Assembly (NCBI GenBank): GCA_018262985.1
Contig: JADFDI010000005.1
Span: 124,001-188,000, forward strand
Direction: 5' to 3'
Length of the DNA: 64,000 nt
Source: Spirochaetota bacterium
Lineage (GTDB): Bacteria > Spirochaetota > Spirochaetia > Treponematales > UBA12059
Shown: positions 35,865 through 44,943 of the stretch, piece after piece
Position numbering within the stretch: the first letter of the stretch is position 1
How the letters are laid out: each line of letters opens with the position of its first letter
Program-made: the position numbers and the translations under genes
Notes under the pieces: generated by a model
Databases searched by the model: none
Seen by the model: only the letters and a program-made list of their open reading frames with translations
Told to the model about the DNA's origin: nothing

Positions 35865-36554
35865 TCAGGGAATCCGGACGGTCTCCACCATGTAGCGCAC
35901 CGAATCGCCGCCTTTGGCAGCGAGCTTCTTTTCCACGATGAACACGAGGGTGCGGCCGTCGGGGGCGAGCAGGATGCGCCGGATGACGTAGCCCCGGACC
36001 CCGTTCCGGATGAAGGTCGGATTGCCGGCGGTGAAGGCTTTCTCGACCCCGGCCTTGGTCGTCAATTTGATGTCGATCGAGAAGGAGCTCGAGGCTTCGT
36101 CGCCTTTTTCGACCACGACCGGGCGAAGGATGGCGGTCCAACGGTCTCCGGTGGCGAGGTCCCGGAAAGAGATCGGGTCGATGGGGTTCTCGCCGTCCAC
36201 CAGCAGGTAGAGTATGCGCCCCTGCGCGAGGTGGTCTATCCGGAATTTCGAGACGAGGGCCATCCTGTCGCGATACAGCCCGAACAGGGCTCCGACCGGA
36301 TCCTGGCCCGCCTCGAGCGGGGACTTGGCCGTGAAGCGCGCGACGCCGTCCTTTACGAAGTCGTTCCGCTTCGCGTCGACCAGGTAGAGCTCGGCGTAGG
36401 GGAACCCGCTCGAAGCGTCCAATCCGTACTGGCCGAACAGGAAGTACGCCGAATCCGGCGAGAATCCGAGGTTGACCAGCGTGGGCACGTCGCCCGCGAA
36501 GATCGGCGCGACCGCGAGAGTTGCTGCGATAATAATCGCGAGGATCCGTTTCAT
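35865..36554 (-). CDS. DUF2259 predicted secreted protein
   Basis: 229 residues with a signal peptide (RILAIIIAATLAVAPIFAG). The mature N-terminus VPTLVNLGFSPDSAYFLFGQYG and C-terminus RRILLAPDGRTLVFIVEKK match the family of predicted secreted proteins (DUF2259) found notably in spirochetes. Function unknown. AGGAG precedes the ATG. Confidence 0.8.
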   Translation of the reverse strand: MKRILAIIIAATLAVAPIFAGDVPTLVNLGFSPDSAYFLFGQYGLDASSGFPYAELYLVDAKRNDFVKDGVARFTAKSPLEAGQDPVGALFGLYRDRMALVSKFRIDHLAQGRILYLLVDGENPIDPISFRDLATGDRWTAILRPVVVEKGDEASSSFSIDIKLTTKAGVEKAFTAGNPTFIRNGVRGYVIRRILLAPDGRTLVFIVEKKLAAKGGDSVRYMVETVRIP

Positions 36555-36629
36555 CGGGCGAACTCCTGCATGTAGTATCGGCTCGTCGCGCCGCCGGGCT
36601 TAGCGCGGAATCTCGGACGCTTCGACGAC

Positions 36630-36658
36630 TTGTCCCGGGGGCGCGCCGGGGCTATGCT
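36630..36658 (+). promoter_or_regulatory. Putative promoter of the 7TM-like gene
   Basis: TTGTCC (36630-36635), 17-bp spacer, TATGCT (36653-36658). GGGAGGGG then precedes ATG 36674. Confidence 0.5.
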
Positions 36659-36673
36659 CAGGCGGGAGGGGCG

Positions 36674-37474
36674 ATGACCGCGACCGGCCGCGTCCGATGG
36701 TACAGGATTTCCTTCTTCCTTTCGACCTTGGTTCTCGCGGCCGGCGTCGTCGCCGCCGTCTACCCGGGCCTCGACGGGTATCGCGAACTCGACGCCCGTT
36801 CCGTGGCGGGACTGCCCGCCACCGCGGCGTGGGGCGCGGCGAGCGCCTTGTTCGCCGGGCTTTCCTCCGTTTCCTTCATGGCTCTCGTCGCCTTCAGGGC
36901 GAGTTCCAGCGTATCGCAGGAGCTCTTCTTCCTGAGCTTCTTCTTCTTCTCGTTGATCGCCGAGACCGTGCGGCTCGCGCTCGGCGTGGCGACGCTCGGC
37001 GGAGCGACGATGGAGACCCGCGACCTGCTGGTGCGCTCCGTCGTGTTCGCGAGGACCTTCGGGACGCTCGCGGTGTTCTCCGCGGGTCTCCACGCCTCGG
37101 GTTACCGCGACGACAAACCTTGGAGCGCCGTCTGGGTGATGGCGTTCGCTTCGCTCGGCGTGACGGTCGCGCTTCCGGTGAATTCCGGCGATATATCCGA
37201 CGGACTCATGCCTCCGCGCGGCTTCGCATCCTTGTCGACTCTCTTCGAGGTGGTGGTGGTCGGCGCGGCGGTGCTCAACTTCCTTCTGGCGGCGCGCAAT
37301 CGCTCCTCCAGGGTGTTTTTGGCCGCGGCGGCCGGATCCGCGGCGGCCCTTCTCGGAGCGGTCCTGCTGCGGGAGGCCTCGGGGCCCTGGGGTTTCGCGT
37401 TCGGAGCTCTCGCGCTCTGGACGGGCGCGATGGCTTCTTTCATTCCGCTGCGTCGGCATTACCTCTGGCAATAG
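36674..37474 (+). CDS. Seven-helix membrane protein, unknown function
   Basis: 266 residues, about seven predicted helices (13-33, 53-72, 84-104, 118-135, 152-168, 186-203, 214-260 region with two). The pattern of six or seven helices with short loops recalls 7TM receptor modules found at the N-terminus of bacterial sensors, but no output domain follows. No family recognised. Its stop codon begins the double-hairpin element copy B. Confidence 0.65.
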   Translation: MTATGRVRWYRISFFLSTLVLAAGVVAAVYPGLDGYRELDARSVAGLPATAAWGAASALFAGLSSVSFMALVAFRASSSVSQELFFLSFFFFSLIAETVRLALGVATLGGATMETRDLLVRSVVFARTFGTLAVFSAGLHASGYRDDKPWSAVWVMAFASLGVTVALPVNSGDISDGLMPPRGFASLSTLFEVVVVGAAVLNFLLAARNRSSRVFLAAAAGSAAALLGAVLLREASGPWGFAFGALALWTGAMASFIPLRRHYLWQ

Positions 37475-37525
37475 CGCGAACGGCGCGAAGCGCCGTTCGC
37501 GGCGACGAGTCGGCGCTCGTCGATC
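37475..37525 (+). repeat. Double-hairpin element, copy B, directly after a stop codon
   Basis: Stem 1 is 37475-37486 with 37490-37501 (12 bp, loop GAA); stem 2 is 37503-37509 with 37516-37522. Same architecture, linker and trailing GATC as copy A at 1990. In addition the first 17 bases from the TAG stop (37472-37488) recur inverted at 37544-37560, where they form the stop and 3' flank of the convergent gene. Confidence 0.6.
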
Positions 37526-37557
37526 AACCGTGCGGGGGACGCCTCGCGCCGTTCGCG

Positions 37558-38181
37558 CTAGAACAGGAAATGCGCGAAAGCGCCGACCGCGACGGGAAGG
37601 AGCAGATTGTCCAGATCCTTGCTCGGCACGGCTTCCACCACGGTGGCGAAGGCGGCGACCGCCACCGACATGAGCGGGCGGCGGGTCACGGACCACGAGG
37701 CCAGCAGGACCGCGGTGAAGCACGCCAGGCTGCCCTCCAGCGACTTCCCTCCGGTGAAGGGTATGCGTATCGATCCGAAGAGCCTTCCGGCAAGGCTGGA
37801 AATGCCGTCGCCGAAGGCCAGCGCGTAGATGGCCAGGCTGGCGGCGGGCTCGGGGAAGAGGAGCAACGCGAGCAGGGCGCCGAATCCGAGCGTAACGGGG
37901 CCGAGCACGAAACGCCCCGCGTCCCGCCGCCTGGCCGCGGCCGAGGTGACGCGGCTGATCAAGGGAATCTCGTAGCCGTCCAGGCGGAGCAGCTCGCAGT
38001 ACGCGTAGAAGGCGATGCCCCCGGCCAGGAGGGCGAGGGTCGCCCCTCGGTTCCAGGCCGAGAGCGTCGGGACTATCCCGATAACGATGTGGATGGATTT
38101 TCTGACCACTTCTGTTCGAATCTCGCGGCCGAGCAGCGCCGCGCCTCTTCGACCTGTCTGCAATGCCTGGATGTCAGCCAT
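37558..38181 (-). CDS. Dolichol/phytol kinase-like CTP-transferase family protein
   Basis: 207 residues from ATG 38181 (GAGAAGG upstream). Polytopic protein with EVVRKSIHIVIGIVPTL (the R-K-x-x-H pattern of the SEC59/VTE5/CdsA superfamily), FALGDGISSLAG (D-G-x-S metal/nucleotide site) and TGGKSLEGSLACF near the C-terminal third. These enzymes phosphorylate polyprenols or phytol with CTP. In bacteria the substrate is unknown; undecaprenol or diacylglycerol are candidates. Confidence 0.85.
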   Translation of the reverse strand: MADIQALQTGRRGAALLGREIRTEVVRKSIHIVIGIVPTLSAWNRGATLALLAGGIAFYAYCELLRLDGYEIPLISRVTSAAARRRDAGRFVLGPVTLGFGALLALLLFPEPAASLAIYALAFGDGISSLAGRLFGSIRIPFTGGKSLEGSLACFTAVLLASWSVTRRPLMSVAVAAFATVVEAVPSKDLDNLLLPVAVGAFAHFLF

Positions 38182-38450
38182 GGGTTCCCTTCTCCGGTTT
38201 CTTAGATAACTTGCAAAATACATGCCAAGAATCGAGTTTCGTTCAGGTCATGCAGAAAGACAACGGGGTAACGAAATACGCATCGCCAGATTTCTGATGG
38301 GCGCAGGAAGGTATGAAAAATCAGACGCTTCGCGAACCGAAAAGCATCGGTTCCGGCATGCGCCGCCATGGGCAGGCCAGTCCTCGGCGATGGATCTCGG
38401 CGCTGGAGGATGGGACCTTTCGGGGTATCCGCGCCGGGACGCGGTACCCG
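38182..38450. other. Intergenic region upstream of tRNA-Val
   Basis: No gene supported. The left end (38195-38240) is locally AT-rich and probably holds the minus-strand promoter of the kinase-like gene. The rest shows no repeat or RNA I recognise. Confidence 0.4.
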
Positions 38451-38479
38451 TTGACAGGTCGCGCGCGTCCCGGTAGACT
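38451..38479 (+). promoter_or_regulatory. Promoter of tRNA-Val
   Basis: TTGACA (38451-38456), 17-bp spacer, TAGACT (38474-38479); the tRNA starts 23 bases later. This is the closest sigma-70 consensus in the window. Confidence 0.75.
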
Positions 38480-38501
38480 CCGCCTCAAGAGAGCGGTCCC
38501 C

Positions 38502-38573
38502 GGACGATTAACTCAGCGGGAGAGTGCCACCTTCACACGGTGGAAGTCGTTGGTTCAAATCCAACATCGTCCA
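38502..38573 (+). tRNA. tRNA-Val (anticodon CAC)
   Basis: Cloverleaf read by eye: acceptor GGACGAT (38502-38508) with ATCGTCC (38566-38572), discriminator A, D arm with ACTCAGCGGGAGAGT, anticodon stem CCACC/GGTGG with loop TTCACAC (anticodon CAC, reads GUG), T arm GTTGG-TTCAAAT-CCAAC. The 3' CCA is not encoded, so tRNA nucleotidyltransferase must add it. Confidence 0.93.
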
Positions 38574-38669
38574 GAGGCCGCTCTTCCCATGTCCGCGCGA
38601 TGGCGCGGCAGTCCGCGTGGCGATGCGCCGCCGGCGTCGAGGCCGAAGTCCGGAGCCGCCGCCCTCGTC

Positions 38670-41600
38670 TCAGCGACCGAGTTCCCGCGGCGCCTCCGGG
38701 TAGATCTCCAGATCGATGCCCCGTTGCGGCCGCAGCACGAAATCCATGTTCAGGAATGCCAGGTTCTTGACGGCCGGCTTGACCATGGTGGCCTGGTCGC
38801 GCTCGAGCGCGTCGAAAAGGCGCATCGATTCGGCGAAAGCCGCCATGGCCTTGCCGCGGAGCGAGGCGTCGCCGGCCCGCGCGGCGAGCCTCCACCAGGC
38901 CACTCCCAGGTTGTTCGTCGCCCTCATCAGCAGTTCCACCAACTCGCCTTGAGCGGGCCGTTCTTGCGGCAGCAGCACGGGCAGGCGCTCAAGCTCGAAA
39001 TGAAGCCGGTTCGAAAGACGCTCGAACGTCGATTGGGCCGCGAACCAATCCTCGCGCCGAGCCAGGATGTTCCCCGTGAGCAGGAGCAAGGCCGGCGTCT
39101 CGTCGACGTCGAGCGAGGCCCGGTGGGCCTGCACCAGCGCTTCCTCGAAGCGGGCCAGGCGATAGAGGGCCGCGGCCCGGCGGTAGCGCGTTTCGTTGGT
39201 GACGTAGCCGGCCTTCTCGGCGCGATCGTAGAGCGAAATCGAGCCCGGATCGTCGCCGGCCTCGAGGTAGAGCACGTCCGCGAGCCTTGCGTAGTTCACG
39301 CCGAAACGACCGTCGAGTCCGAGCCGCCTGCCGGCCAACGCCTCCTCGTAACGAGCGATCGCCAGTTCGTACTGCTCGCGGGCGGTCACGAACTCGCCCG
39401 CGGCCTGGTAGTGGAGCCCCGTCCAGCCGAGCGCGTCGATGAGCATCCCGAGCCGGTAGGTCCTGAGCAGGGGCAGGTTCTCGAGGGCGGGCACGAGCTT
39501 GCGCAAGGCGAGGAATTCCTGGCCGGAATCGCCGGCGCGCCTGAAGTATCGGGCCATGTGGTAGTGGGTGTCGGGGATGGAGGGATCGAGCTCGTCGGCC
39601 AGGAGCAGGGCGCGCCGCGCGCCGTCCAGATCGTCCCGGTCCAGGAAGTAGCCTCCCAGCTCGGCGAGCGCGAGGGCGGAAGCCTTCATCCGACCATCCA
39701 GGAAATCCCGCCCCAGGCGCTCGATCTCCGGGAGCATGTCCCGGCCGTCCGCCTTCTCGACCCGGATGAAATACCGGAGCATCCGCTCCAGGTAGGGATC
39801 TTTCCAGCCGCGACGGCCGAGCAGCCGGGCGTAGCGGAGCCGCGCCTGTTCGTAGAGCCACGAGGCCGAGCCCTTGGTCGCCTGGTCGGGAAGGGGCAGG
39901 GGAGGGCGCGCGACGGTCGTCCAATCGCCGCGGATTTCGTCGCCCCATTCGAGATAGACATCGCCGAGCATGAGCAGGGCGTCGGGGTCGACTCGATCCC
40001 TGCTCAGGACGTTCAGCTCCAGGATCTGCGCCGCCTTCTCGTAATTGAGCAACACGCCGCGCTCGAGCTCCGCGTAGTCGAGCGCCGCCCGTTTCTCCCC
40101 GGGCCAGGCTTTGAGCAGGGCTTCGTACTTGAGTTCGGCCTTGGCGTATTGTTGCCGTTCTACGTAGGCCTCGGCGTAGAGGTAGTACCATTTCTTCATC
40201 CGCCAGAGCGCGTCGCCGCGCGCGAAGGAGCGCTCGGCGTCGACGTATCGATCGACGCGGATGCTCTCGTAACCCGAGCGGTAGGCCGAGGATGCGGCTA
40301 TGGGCGTGTAGACGAATTTCCAGCCGAGCCAGGCGAGTCCGCCGGCGACGACGAGGGCGGCTGCCACGCCCAGGATGACCGGCATCACGCGATTGACGAG
40401 GATCCAGGCCAGCGAGCCCTTTTCGGCCTCGAAGGCCGCGCCCGTTCGCTTCTCGAAAGCCCTCGGAACCTCGATGCGCTTGTGGAGCGCCGCGCCGGCG
40501 AGCTCCGCGGCCTTTTTCGGAGGCGCGCCTTCCACGAGCGCCCAGACCAGGTCGGCGCGCTGGGCCTCGGTGCCCCGCTCGTTCGCGAGCGCGTCCTCGA
40601 TGGCGACGCGCAGGTTGAGGGGATACGAGAGCAAGGTGTCCTGGAGCCGATCCACCTGGATCTCGGAAAGCGATACTTCCCTGGGGGCCTCTTCCTTGCG
40701 TGCCGCCGACGCGGCGCCGCGTCCGGCGGCCGGAGCGGCGCGGGGCTTCGCCTCCGGCTTAGGTTCCTCGAACCCCGGTATGCGGAAATCCTGTCCCCAG
40801 CCCGACTCGAGGTTGAACGTGTCCGATGGCGTCAGGTCTCCGCCGAGTTCCTGGAACTCGCCTTCCGGGGTGAGTTCCGCGGCCGCTTGGTCGAGGTCGA
40901 ATCCGCCGAGCCCGTCGGACCCGGACGCGTCGGCCTCGATGCCCAGCTTGCTGGTGAACGCGTCGAAATCGTCGCCTCCGGCGCTCGGTCGCCTGGCGGG
41001 CGGCGCTTCCTCGAAACCGATCTCGAAGCCTTCCCCCTCGGCCTCCACGCCGGCCAGCGGCGCGGGTTCTTCGTCCGCCGACGGAAGCTCCGCCGATTCT
41101 TCGAACTCCGGGATCGAAAAATCGGAATCCAAGCCTTCCGGAGCCCCGGCAGCGACGCCCGCTTCTTCAGCGCCCGGTTCGTCCGCAGGCTCCGCGGGCG
41201 CGTAAGCGGCATCGAAACCGCCGGAATCGGCGTCGGCCGCTTCGAAGTCCGGCAAGGAGAACTCATCCGATGAGGATCCGGGCGTCTGGTCCTGGGCGGA
41301 GGCGATCGTTTCATCCAGCGTCCGCGCGGACGGCTCGTCGGCCCCGCTCGGAGCGCTTTCGCCGGCGGCGGGTAGCCCGAAGTCGTCCTCGAATGAAGGA
41401 AGCTCGAAACTATCCGCGTCGAAGGGGGCTTCCTGGATCGACTCCGGTTCGCCCGGGGCGCCTTCGAAGGGGGTCTCGGAGGAGGCTTCCTCCGTCGCGG
41501 CGCCTGCTTCGAAGGAGAGGTCGGCGAGGTCTCCGAAGTCGGCCGCGATCCCTGTCTCCGCGCCCGCGTCGTCCGTGGAAGGGAACTCGTCCCCGGCCTC

Positions 41601-42029
41601 GGGCGACGGCGCGTCGGTGGCGGCCAGGTCCTCGCCGAGCCCGGCGAGCAGGTCCGCCGGGAATCCCGAGTCGTCTACTTCCGTCGGTCCGGCGGGAGGC
41701 GCTTCGACCGCGTCGGAGGGGGCGGTCGTATCGGCCGGAGCGGACTCGAGCGAGAGGCTGTCGAGGAAGGACGAGAAATCCACGTCCGAGGGCGCCTCGC
41801 CCGCCGAGGGGGAACCGATGTCGGCGAGGGGCGTTTCCGCGTCGGCGCTATCGGCATCCGTGCCCGAAAGATCGAGCAGCTCGCCGAGGTCCTCGATGGG
41901 GGATGCGGGGGAGCCCTCGGGCCGGGGGACGTCGACGGGCTGCTCGCCCCAGGAGGCGAGCAGCTCGGTTTCCCGACCGAGCTTGCGGATATCGTTCTGG
42001 AAGCGCTTGAGATCCTCTGGTCGCGGCAT
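38670..42029 (-). CDS. FlcA-like TPR protein (candidate periplasmic flagellar collar protein)
   Basis: 1119 residues. Conserved-looking N-terminal cap (PEDLKRFQNDIRKLGRETEL), then ~450 residues of acidic Ala/Pro/Glu/Asp low-complexity sequence, a folded stretch (~445-545), one membrane helix (VMPVILGVAAALVVAGGLAWL, about 555-575), and a C-terminal ~540 residues of tetratricopeptide-type helices (SYRSGYESIRVDRYVDAERSFARGD... onward). This order matches spirochete FlcA (BB0236), which scaffolds the flagellar collar; the disordered region here is far longer. The assignment rests on architecture and remembered N-terminal resemblance, so is tentative. Confidence 0.5.
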   Translation of the reverse strand: MPRPEDLKRFQNDIRKLGRETELLASWGEQPVDVPRPEGSPASPIEDLGELLDLSGTDADSADAETPLADIGSPSAGEAPSDVDFSSFLDSLSLESAPADTTAPSDAVEAPPAGPTEVDDSGFPADLLAGLGEDLAATDAPSPEAGDEFPSTDDAGAETGIAADFGDLADLSFEAGAATEEASSETPFEGAPGEPESIQEAPFDADSFELPSFEDDFGLPAAGESAPSGADEPSARTLDETIASAQDQTPGSSSDEFSLPDFEAADADSGGFDAAYAPAEPADEPGAEEAGVAAGAPEGLDSDFSIPEFEESAELPSADEEPAPLAGVEAEGEGFEIGFEEAPPARRPSAGGDDFDAFTSKLGIEADASGSDGLGGFDLDQAAAELTPEGEFQELGGDLTPSDTFNLESGWGQDFRIPGFEEPKPEAKPRAAPAAGRGAASAARKEEAPREVSLSEIQVDRLQDTLLSYPLNLRVAIEDALANERGTEAQRADLVWALVEGAPPKKAAELAGAALHKRIEVPRAFEKRTGAAFEAEKGSLAWILVNRVMPVILGVAAALVVAGGLAWLGWKFVYTPIAASSAYRSGYESIRVDRYVDAERSFARGDALWRMKKWYYLYAEAYVERQQYAKAELKYEALLKAWPGEKRAALDYAELERGVLLNYEKAAQILELNVLSRDRVDPDALLMLGDVYLEWGDEIRGDWTTVARPPLPLPDQATKGSASWLYEQARLRYARLLGRRGWKDPYLERMLRYFIRVEKADGRDMLPEIERLGRDFLDGRMKASALALAELGGYFLDRDDLDGARRALLLADELDPSIPDTHYHMARYFRRAGDSGQEFLALRKLVPALENLPLLRTYRLGMLIDALGWTGLHYQAAGEFVTAREQYELAIARYEEALAGRRLGLDGRFGVNYARLADVLYLEAGDDPGSISLYDRAEKAGYVTNETRYRRAAALYRLARFEEALVQAHRASLDVDETPALLLLTGNILARREDWFAAQSTFERLSNRLHFELERLPVLLPQERPAQGELVELLMRATNNLGVAWWRLAARAGDASLRGKAMAAFAESMRLFDALERDQATMVKPAVKNLAFLNMDFVLRPQRGIDLEIYPEAPRELGR

Positions 42030-42142
42030 GGAGCGCTCGAATCCCCCTCTCCGTATAGTTACGGAAGATGCCGCGCCCAGTATAGCCGAAAACGCTTGAG
42101 GGCGCTCCGCTTTCCGGCCGATACCGGAAGGTAGGCAACCCG

Positions 42143-42865
42143 ATGAAACTCAGTACGCCGATAGCTCTGTCCGTCATCCTCCTCGTCGCGACGACCCCGG
42201 CGGCCGCCTTCGAGGTGGAATCGCTGCCTCTGCACCTGTATCTGGCCTCGTTCGAATCGGGCGCGGCTCCGGGAGTATACGAGGACCATCTGGTATTCGC
42301 CGTTTCGGGCGCCTACCGCTTCGTCGGAGTCTCCTTCGCGCACGAAGGCTGGAGATCGGTCCACATGTTCGAACGGAACCGGCAGGGAACCTTCGTGTTC
42401 GCGTACCCGCTGCCCGTGCTCGCGCGCGGGACGCCCGGGGGACCGCTCGGATACCGCCTGGTGGTGGACGGCGCCTGGATTCCGGATCCGTCCAATCCGG
42501 TCCGGGTCCGTGACGCGACGAGCGGCGTCATGCTGAGCCTCGTGGACGTGCCCTGGCGCCCCGCCGACAGGCTCGGATCCTGGGATCTCCTGGATTCCGA
42601 CGGTCGTACCGCGCATTTCCGCTTCTCGGGCGAGCCGGGCTACCGCGTGACGGTGGCGGGAACCTTCAACGGCTGGGATCCTTTCGTCCACGAGCTGGTC
42701 GAGACGAGCGCGGGCGTCTACGAGCTCGACCTCGTCCTGCCGCCGGGACAGCACCGCTACGTGTTCTGGTACCGGGGCGAGCGGGTGCCCGACGACCTCA
42801 ATCCCGCGAGGCTCTACGACGGGGAGGGAAATCCGGTCTCCATCCTTGAGGTCGCTCGCAAGTGA
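42143..42865 (+). CDS. Secreted protein with glycogen-binding (CBM48/AMPK-like) domain
   Basis: 240 residues with a signal peptide (PIALSVILLVATTPAAAF). The C-terminal ~80 residues (VTVAGTFNGWDPFVHELVE, GVYELDLVLPPGQHRYVFWYRG, DDLNPARLYDG) are a classic CBM48/AMPK-beta starch/glycogen-binding fold. A second, divergent copy appears in the N-terminal half (VSFAHEGWRSVHMFERN, YPLPVLARGTPGGPLGYRLVVDG, IPDPSNP). No catalytic domain. Role in the periplasm unknown. Confidence 0.8.
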   Translation: MKLSTPIALSVILLVATTPAAAFEVESLPLHLYLASFESGAAPGVYEDHLVFAVSGAYRFVGVSFAHEGWRSVHMFERNRQGTFVFAYPLPVLARGTPGGPLGYRLVVDGAWIPDPSNPVRVRDATSGVMLSLVDVPWRPADRLGSWDLLDSDGRTAHFRFSGEPGYRVTVAGTFNGWDPFVHELVETSAGVYELDLVLPPGQHRYVFWYRGERVPDDLNPARLYDGEGNPVSILEVARK

Positions 42866-42868
42866 CGC

Positions 42869-43837
42869 TCAGGACAGGCTCCGGAGCACGAGCTCGGCGG
42901 CGCGCTTCCTGAGTTCCAGCGCCGAGCCGTCGGAATACCAGGCGGCGTGGTCGGTCAGGATCACGTCGTCCCGGCGGCGGAACGGGCTGTCCGGCGGAAG
43001 CGGTTCGACCGCGTGGACGTCGAGAGCGGCGCCCGCCAGCTTGCCGGAACGCAGCGCGGAGAGCAGCGCTTCCTCATCGATCAAGGCGCCGCGGGCCACG
43101 TTGACGACGCGGGCGCCTTCCTTCATCAAGGCGATTTCTCGCGTCCCCAGCAGGCGCTTCGTCTCCGGAACCAAGGCGAGGTGCAGCGATACGACGTCGC
43201 TGGCGGCCAGGAGCTCCCGGAAGGAGGTCGCGACGATCCGGCACGGGCCCTCGTCCCGTCGGTCTCCGAGCGTCCGGTCGACCCTCGCCTGATCCAGGCT
43301 CGGGCTCCAGGCCAGTATCCGGGCGAAGCCGATTCCGGCCGCCATCCGGGCGAGGGCGGCGCCCGTTCCCCCGAATCCGAGTATGCCGAGAGTAATCGTG
43401 GACAGCCGGGGCGTCGGCAGCCGGATGTTCCACGCGCCCGCGCGTATCGCCCTGTCGCGTCGCGTGGTCGAGCGGACCAGGTCGAGCGCGAGGGCCAGGG
43501 CGTGGGCGGCGACCTCCTCGTCGCAGTAGCCCGGCACGTTGAGGACGGCGATGCCCCTCGAACGGGCGGCCTCGAGGTCGACGTTGTCCAGCCCCACGCC
43601 GTAGCGGACTATCGCCTTGCAGCGCCCGAGACCCGCTATCGCCGCCGGGCCCATCGGCGCGAGGTTGACCAGGACGGCGTCCGCGTCCGCGCAAGCCTCG
43701 GCCACGTCACGCTCCGTCGAACAGGACGCTTCGCGGAGCCCGATGCCGGCCGGCTCGAGGACGCCGCGCTCCACGTCGAGCTCGCCGAAGCGGTTGTCGG
43801 TGACGACGACCTGCAGTTTTCGCTTTCCGGAGGCCAT
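42869..43837 (-). CDS. D-isomer-specific 2-hydroxyacid dehydrogenase
   Basis: 322 residues. NAD-dependent family related to SerA and CtBP. NAD fold TLGILGFGGTGAALARMAAGIGF, catalytic Arg region NVARGALIDEEAL, the Glu-containing AALDVHAVEPLPPDSP and the acid-base His in TDHAAWYS. GAGGTGG precedes ATG 43837. The ending HAAWYS resembles C-terminal-binding-protein-type dehydrogenases; substrate unknown. Confidence 0.9.
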   Translation of the reverse strand: MASGKRKLQVVVTDNRFGELDVERGVLEPAGIGLREASCSTERDVAEACADADAVLVNLAPMGPAAIAGLGRCKAIVRYGVGLDNVDLEAARSRGIAVLNVPGYCDEEVAAHALALALDLVRSTTRRDRAIRAGAWNIRLPTPRLSTITLGILGFGGTGAALARMAAGIGFARILAWSPSLDQARVDRTLGDRRDEGPCRIVATSFRELLAASDVVSLHLALVPETKRLLGTREIALMKEGARVVNVARGALIDEEALLSALRSGKLAGAALDVHAVEPLPPDSPFRRRDDVILTDHAAWYSDGSALELRKRAAELVLRSLS

Positions 43838-43947
43838 GCGACCACCTCGAGGAGACGATTGCGCCGGGACGACGCCGGCGAGGCAGCGAGCTGAGTATAG
43901 CCTCCGGGCTGGCGAGCCTCCAGCGCTTTTCGGGTGGTCGTCGCGCG

Positions 43948-43978
43948 TTGCGCGTCCACGGGATTTCCGTAGTATGAT
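43948..43978 (+). promoter_or_regulatory. Putative leaderless promoter of the hydrolase operon
   Basis: TTGCGC (43948-43953), 19-bp spacer, TATGAT (43973-43978), five bases, then ATG 43984. No ribosome site in the gap. Confidence 0.45.
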
Positions 43979-43983
43979 GGCGC

Positions 43984-44943
43984 ATGAGCTCTGTCCCCGA
44001 TGACGCCGCGGAATCCGGAAGCAAGCCGTCGGCACAGTCGACGCCCGCAATCGTCTGGCCCGGCGCCCGGATCCTGTCCTGGCCCGAGGCCGCACCCTTC
44101 GGCCCCGGCCTCGACCGTCCGCTTCCGGCGGTCGAGGCGCCCGGAGAGGACCTGATCCTGTGCCTCCACGGCTTCCCCTCGACACCGCTGTGCTACCGCT
44201 TGGTCGAAGGGGCGGCCCGGTCGCGGGGCTTCGATCTCGCGGCGCCGCTCATGCCCGGCTGCGGGACCGTTCCGGGGGATATCCTCGAGTTCAGCTATCA
44301 GGATTGGGTGGCATTCGGAACGGACCTGTGGCGACGGCTCCGACCCCGCTGGAAGCGAGCGTGGCTCGTCGGAACCTCGGTAGGAGGTTCGGCGGCGCTC
44401 GAGATCGCCGCGGCCTTCGCCGCGAACGACGCGCTCTCCCCGAGCGGGATCGCGACCATCGGTTCTCCGGTCGTCCTCAACGCCCCCCTCCGCCGCGGCA
44501 TGATGAAGTCGGCGCTCCTCTACTTCGCGGGGGCTCTGTCCCCGTTCGTTCCCGCCATGGGCGCGGCCATGCCCGATGCGGCGCGCGAGGGCGAGGACGG
44601 CGACGAACGCTGGCGGGGCTACCTCGGAACCTACGCGGCCTTCTCGCATTCGCTCCAGAAGGGGCTCCGCTCGCTCGAGCGGCGGCTCGGCTCGGTGAGG
44701 GCGCCCGCGCTCGCTTTGCACGAGGTCCGAGACCGGATGATCGATCCGCGCAACGCCCGCATCATCGCGGACGAGACGGGCGGCGGAGGGGAGGCGCGCT
44801 ACTTCGACATGGGCGACGCGGGCCACATGCGCCATGATCTTCTGCTCTACGACTCGACGCGCGACCGGGCCTGGTCCGCGATACTGGACCACTTCGACGC
44901 GATACGCGAAGCCGGGGACGGACCCCGCGGGAGGATGTACTGA
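43984..44943 (+). CDS. Alpha/beta hydrolase (carboxylesterase-like)
   Basis: 319 residues. Oxyanion region ILCLHGFPSTPLCYRLVEG, nucleophile elbow VGTSVGGSAAL (Ser about 133), Asp in HEVRDRMIDPRNA and a late His in DAGHMRHDLL complete a catalytic triad in carboxylesterase/monoacylglycerol lipase style. Codons 2-6 spell a full copy of the dispersed motif (43986-43998), and a second partial copy lies inside the gene at 44532-44543. TGATG overlap with the downstream transporter. Confidence 0.88.
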   Translation: MSSVPDDAAESGSKPSAQSTPAIVWPGARILSWPEAAPFGPGLDRPLPAVEAPGEDLILCLHGFPSTPLCYRLVEGAARSRGFDLAAPLMPGCGTVPGDILEFSYQDWVAFGTDLWRRLRPRWKRAWLVGTSVGGSAALEIAAAFAANDALSPSGIATIGSPVVLNAPLRRGMMKSALLYFAGALSPFVPAMGAAMPDAAREGEDGDERWRGYLGTYAAFSHSLQKGLRSLERRLGSVRAPALALHEVRDRMIDPRNARIIADETGGGGEARYFDMGDAGHMRHDLLLYDSTRDRAWSAILDHFDAIREAGDGPRGRMY

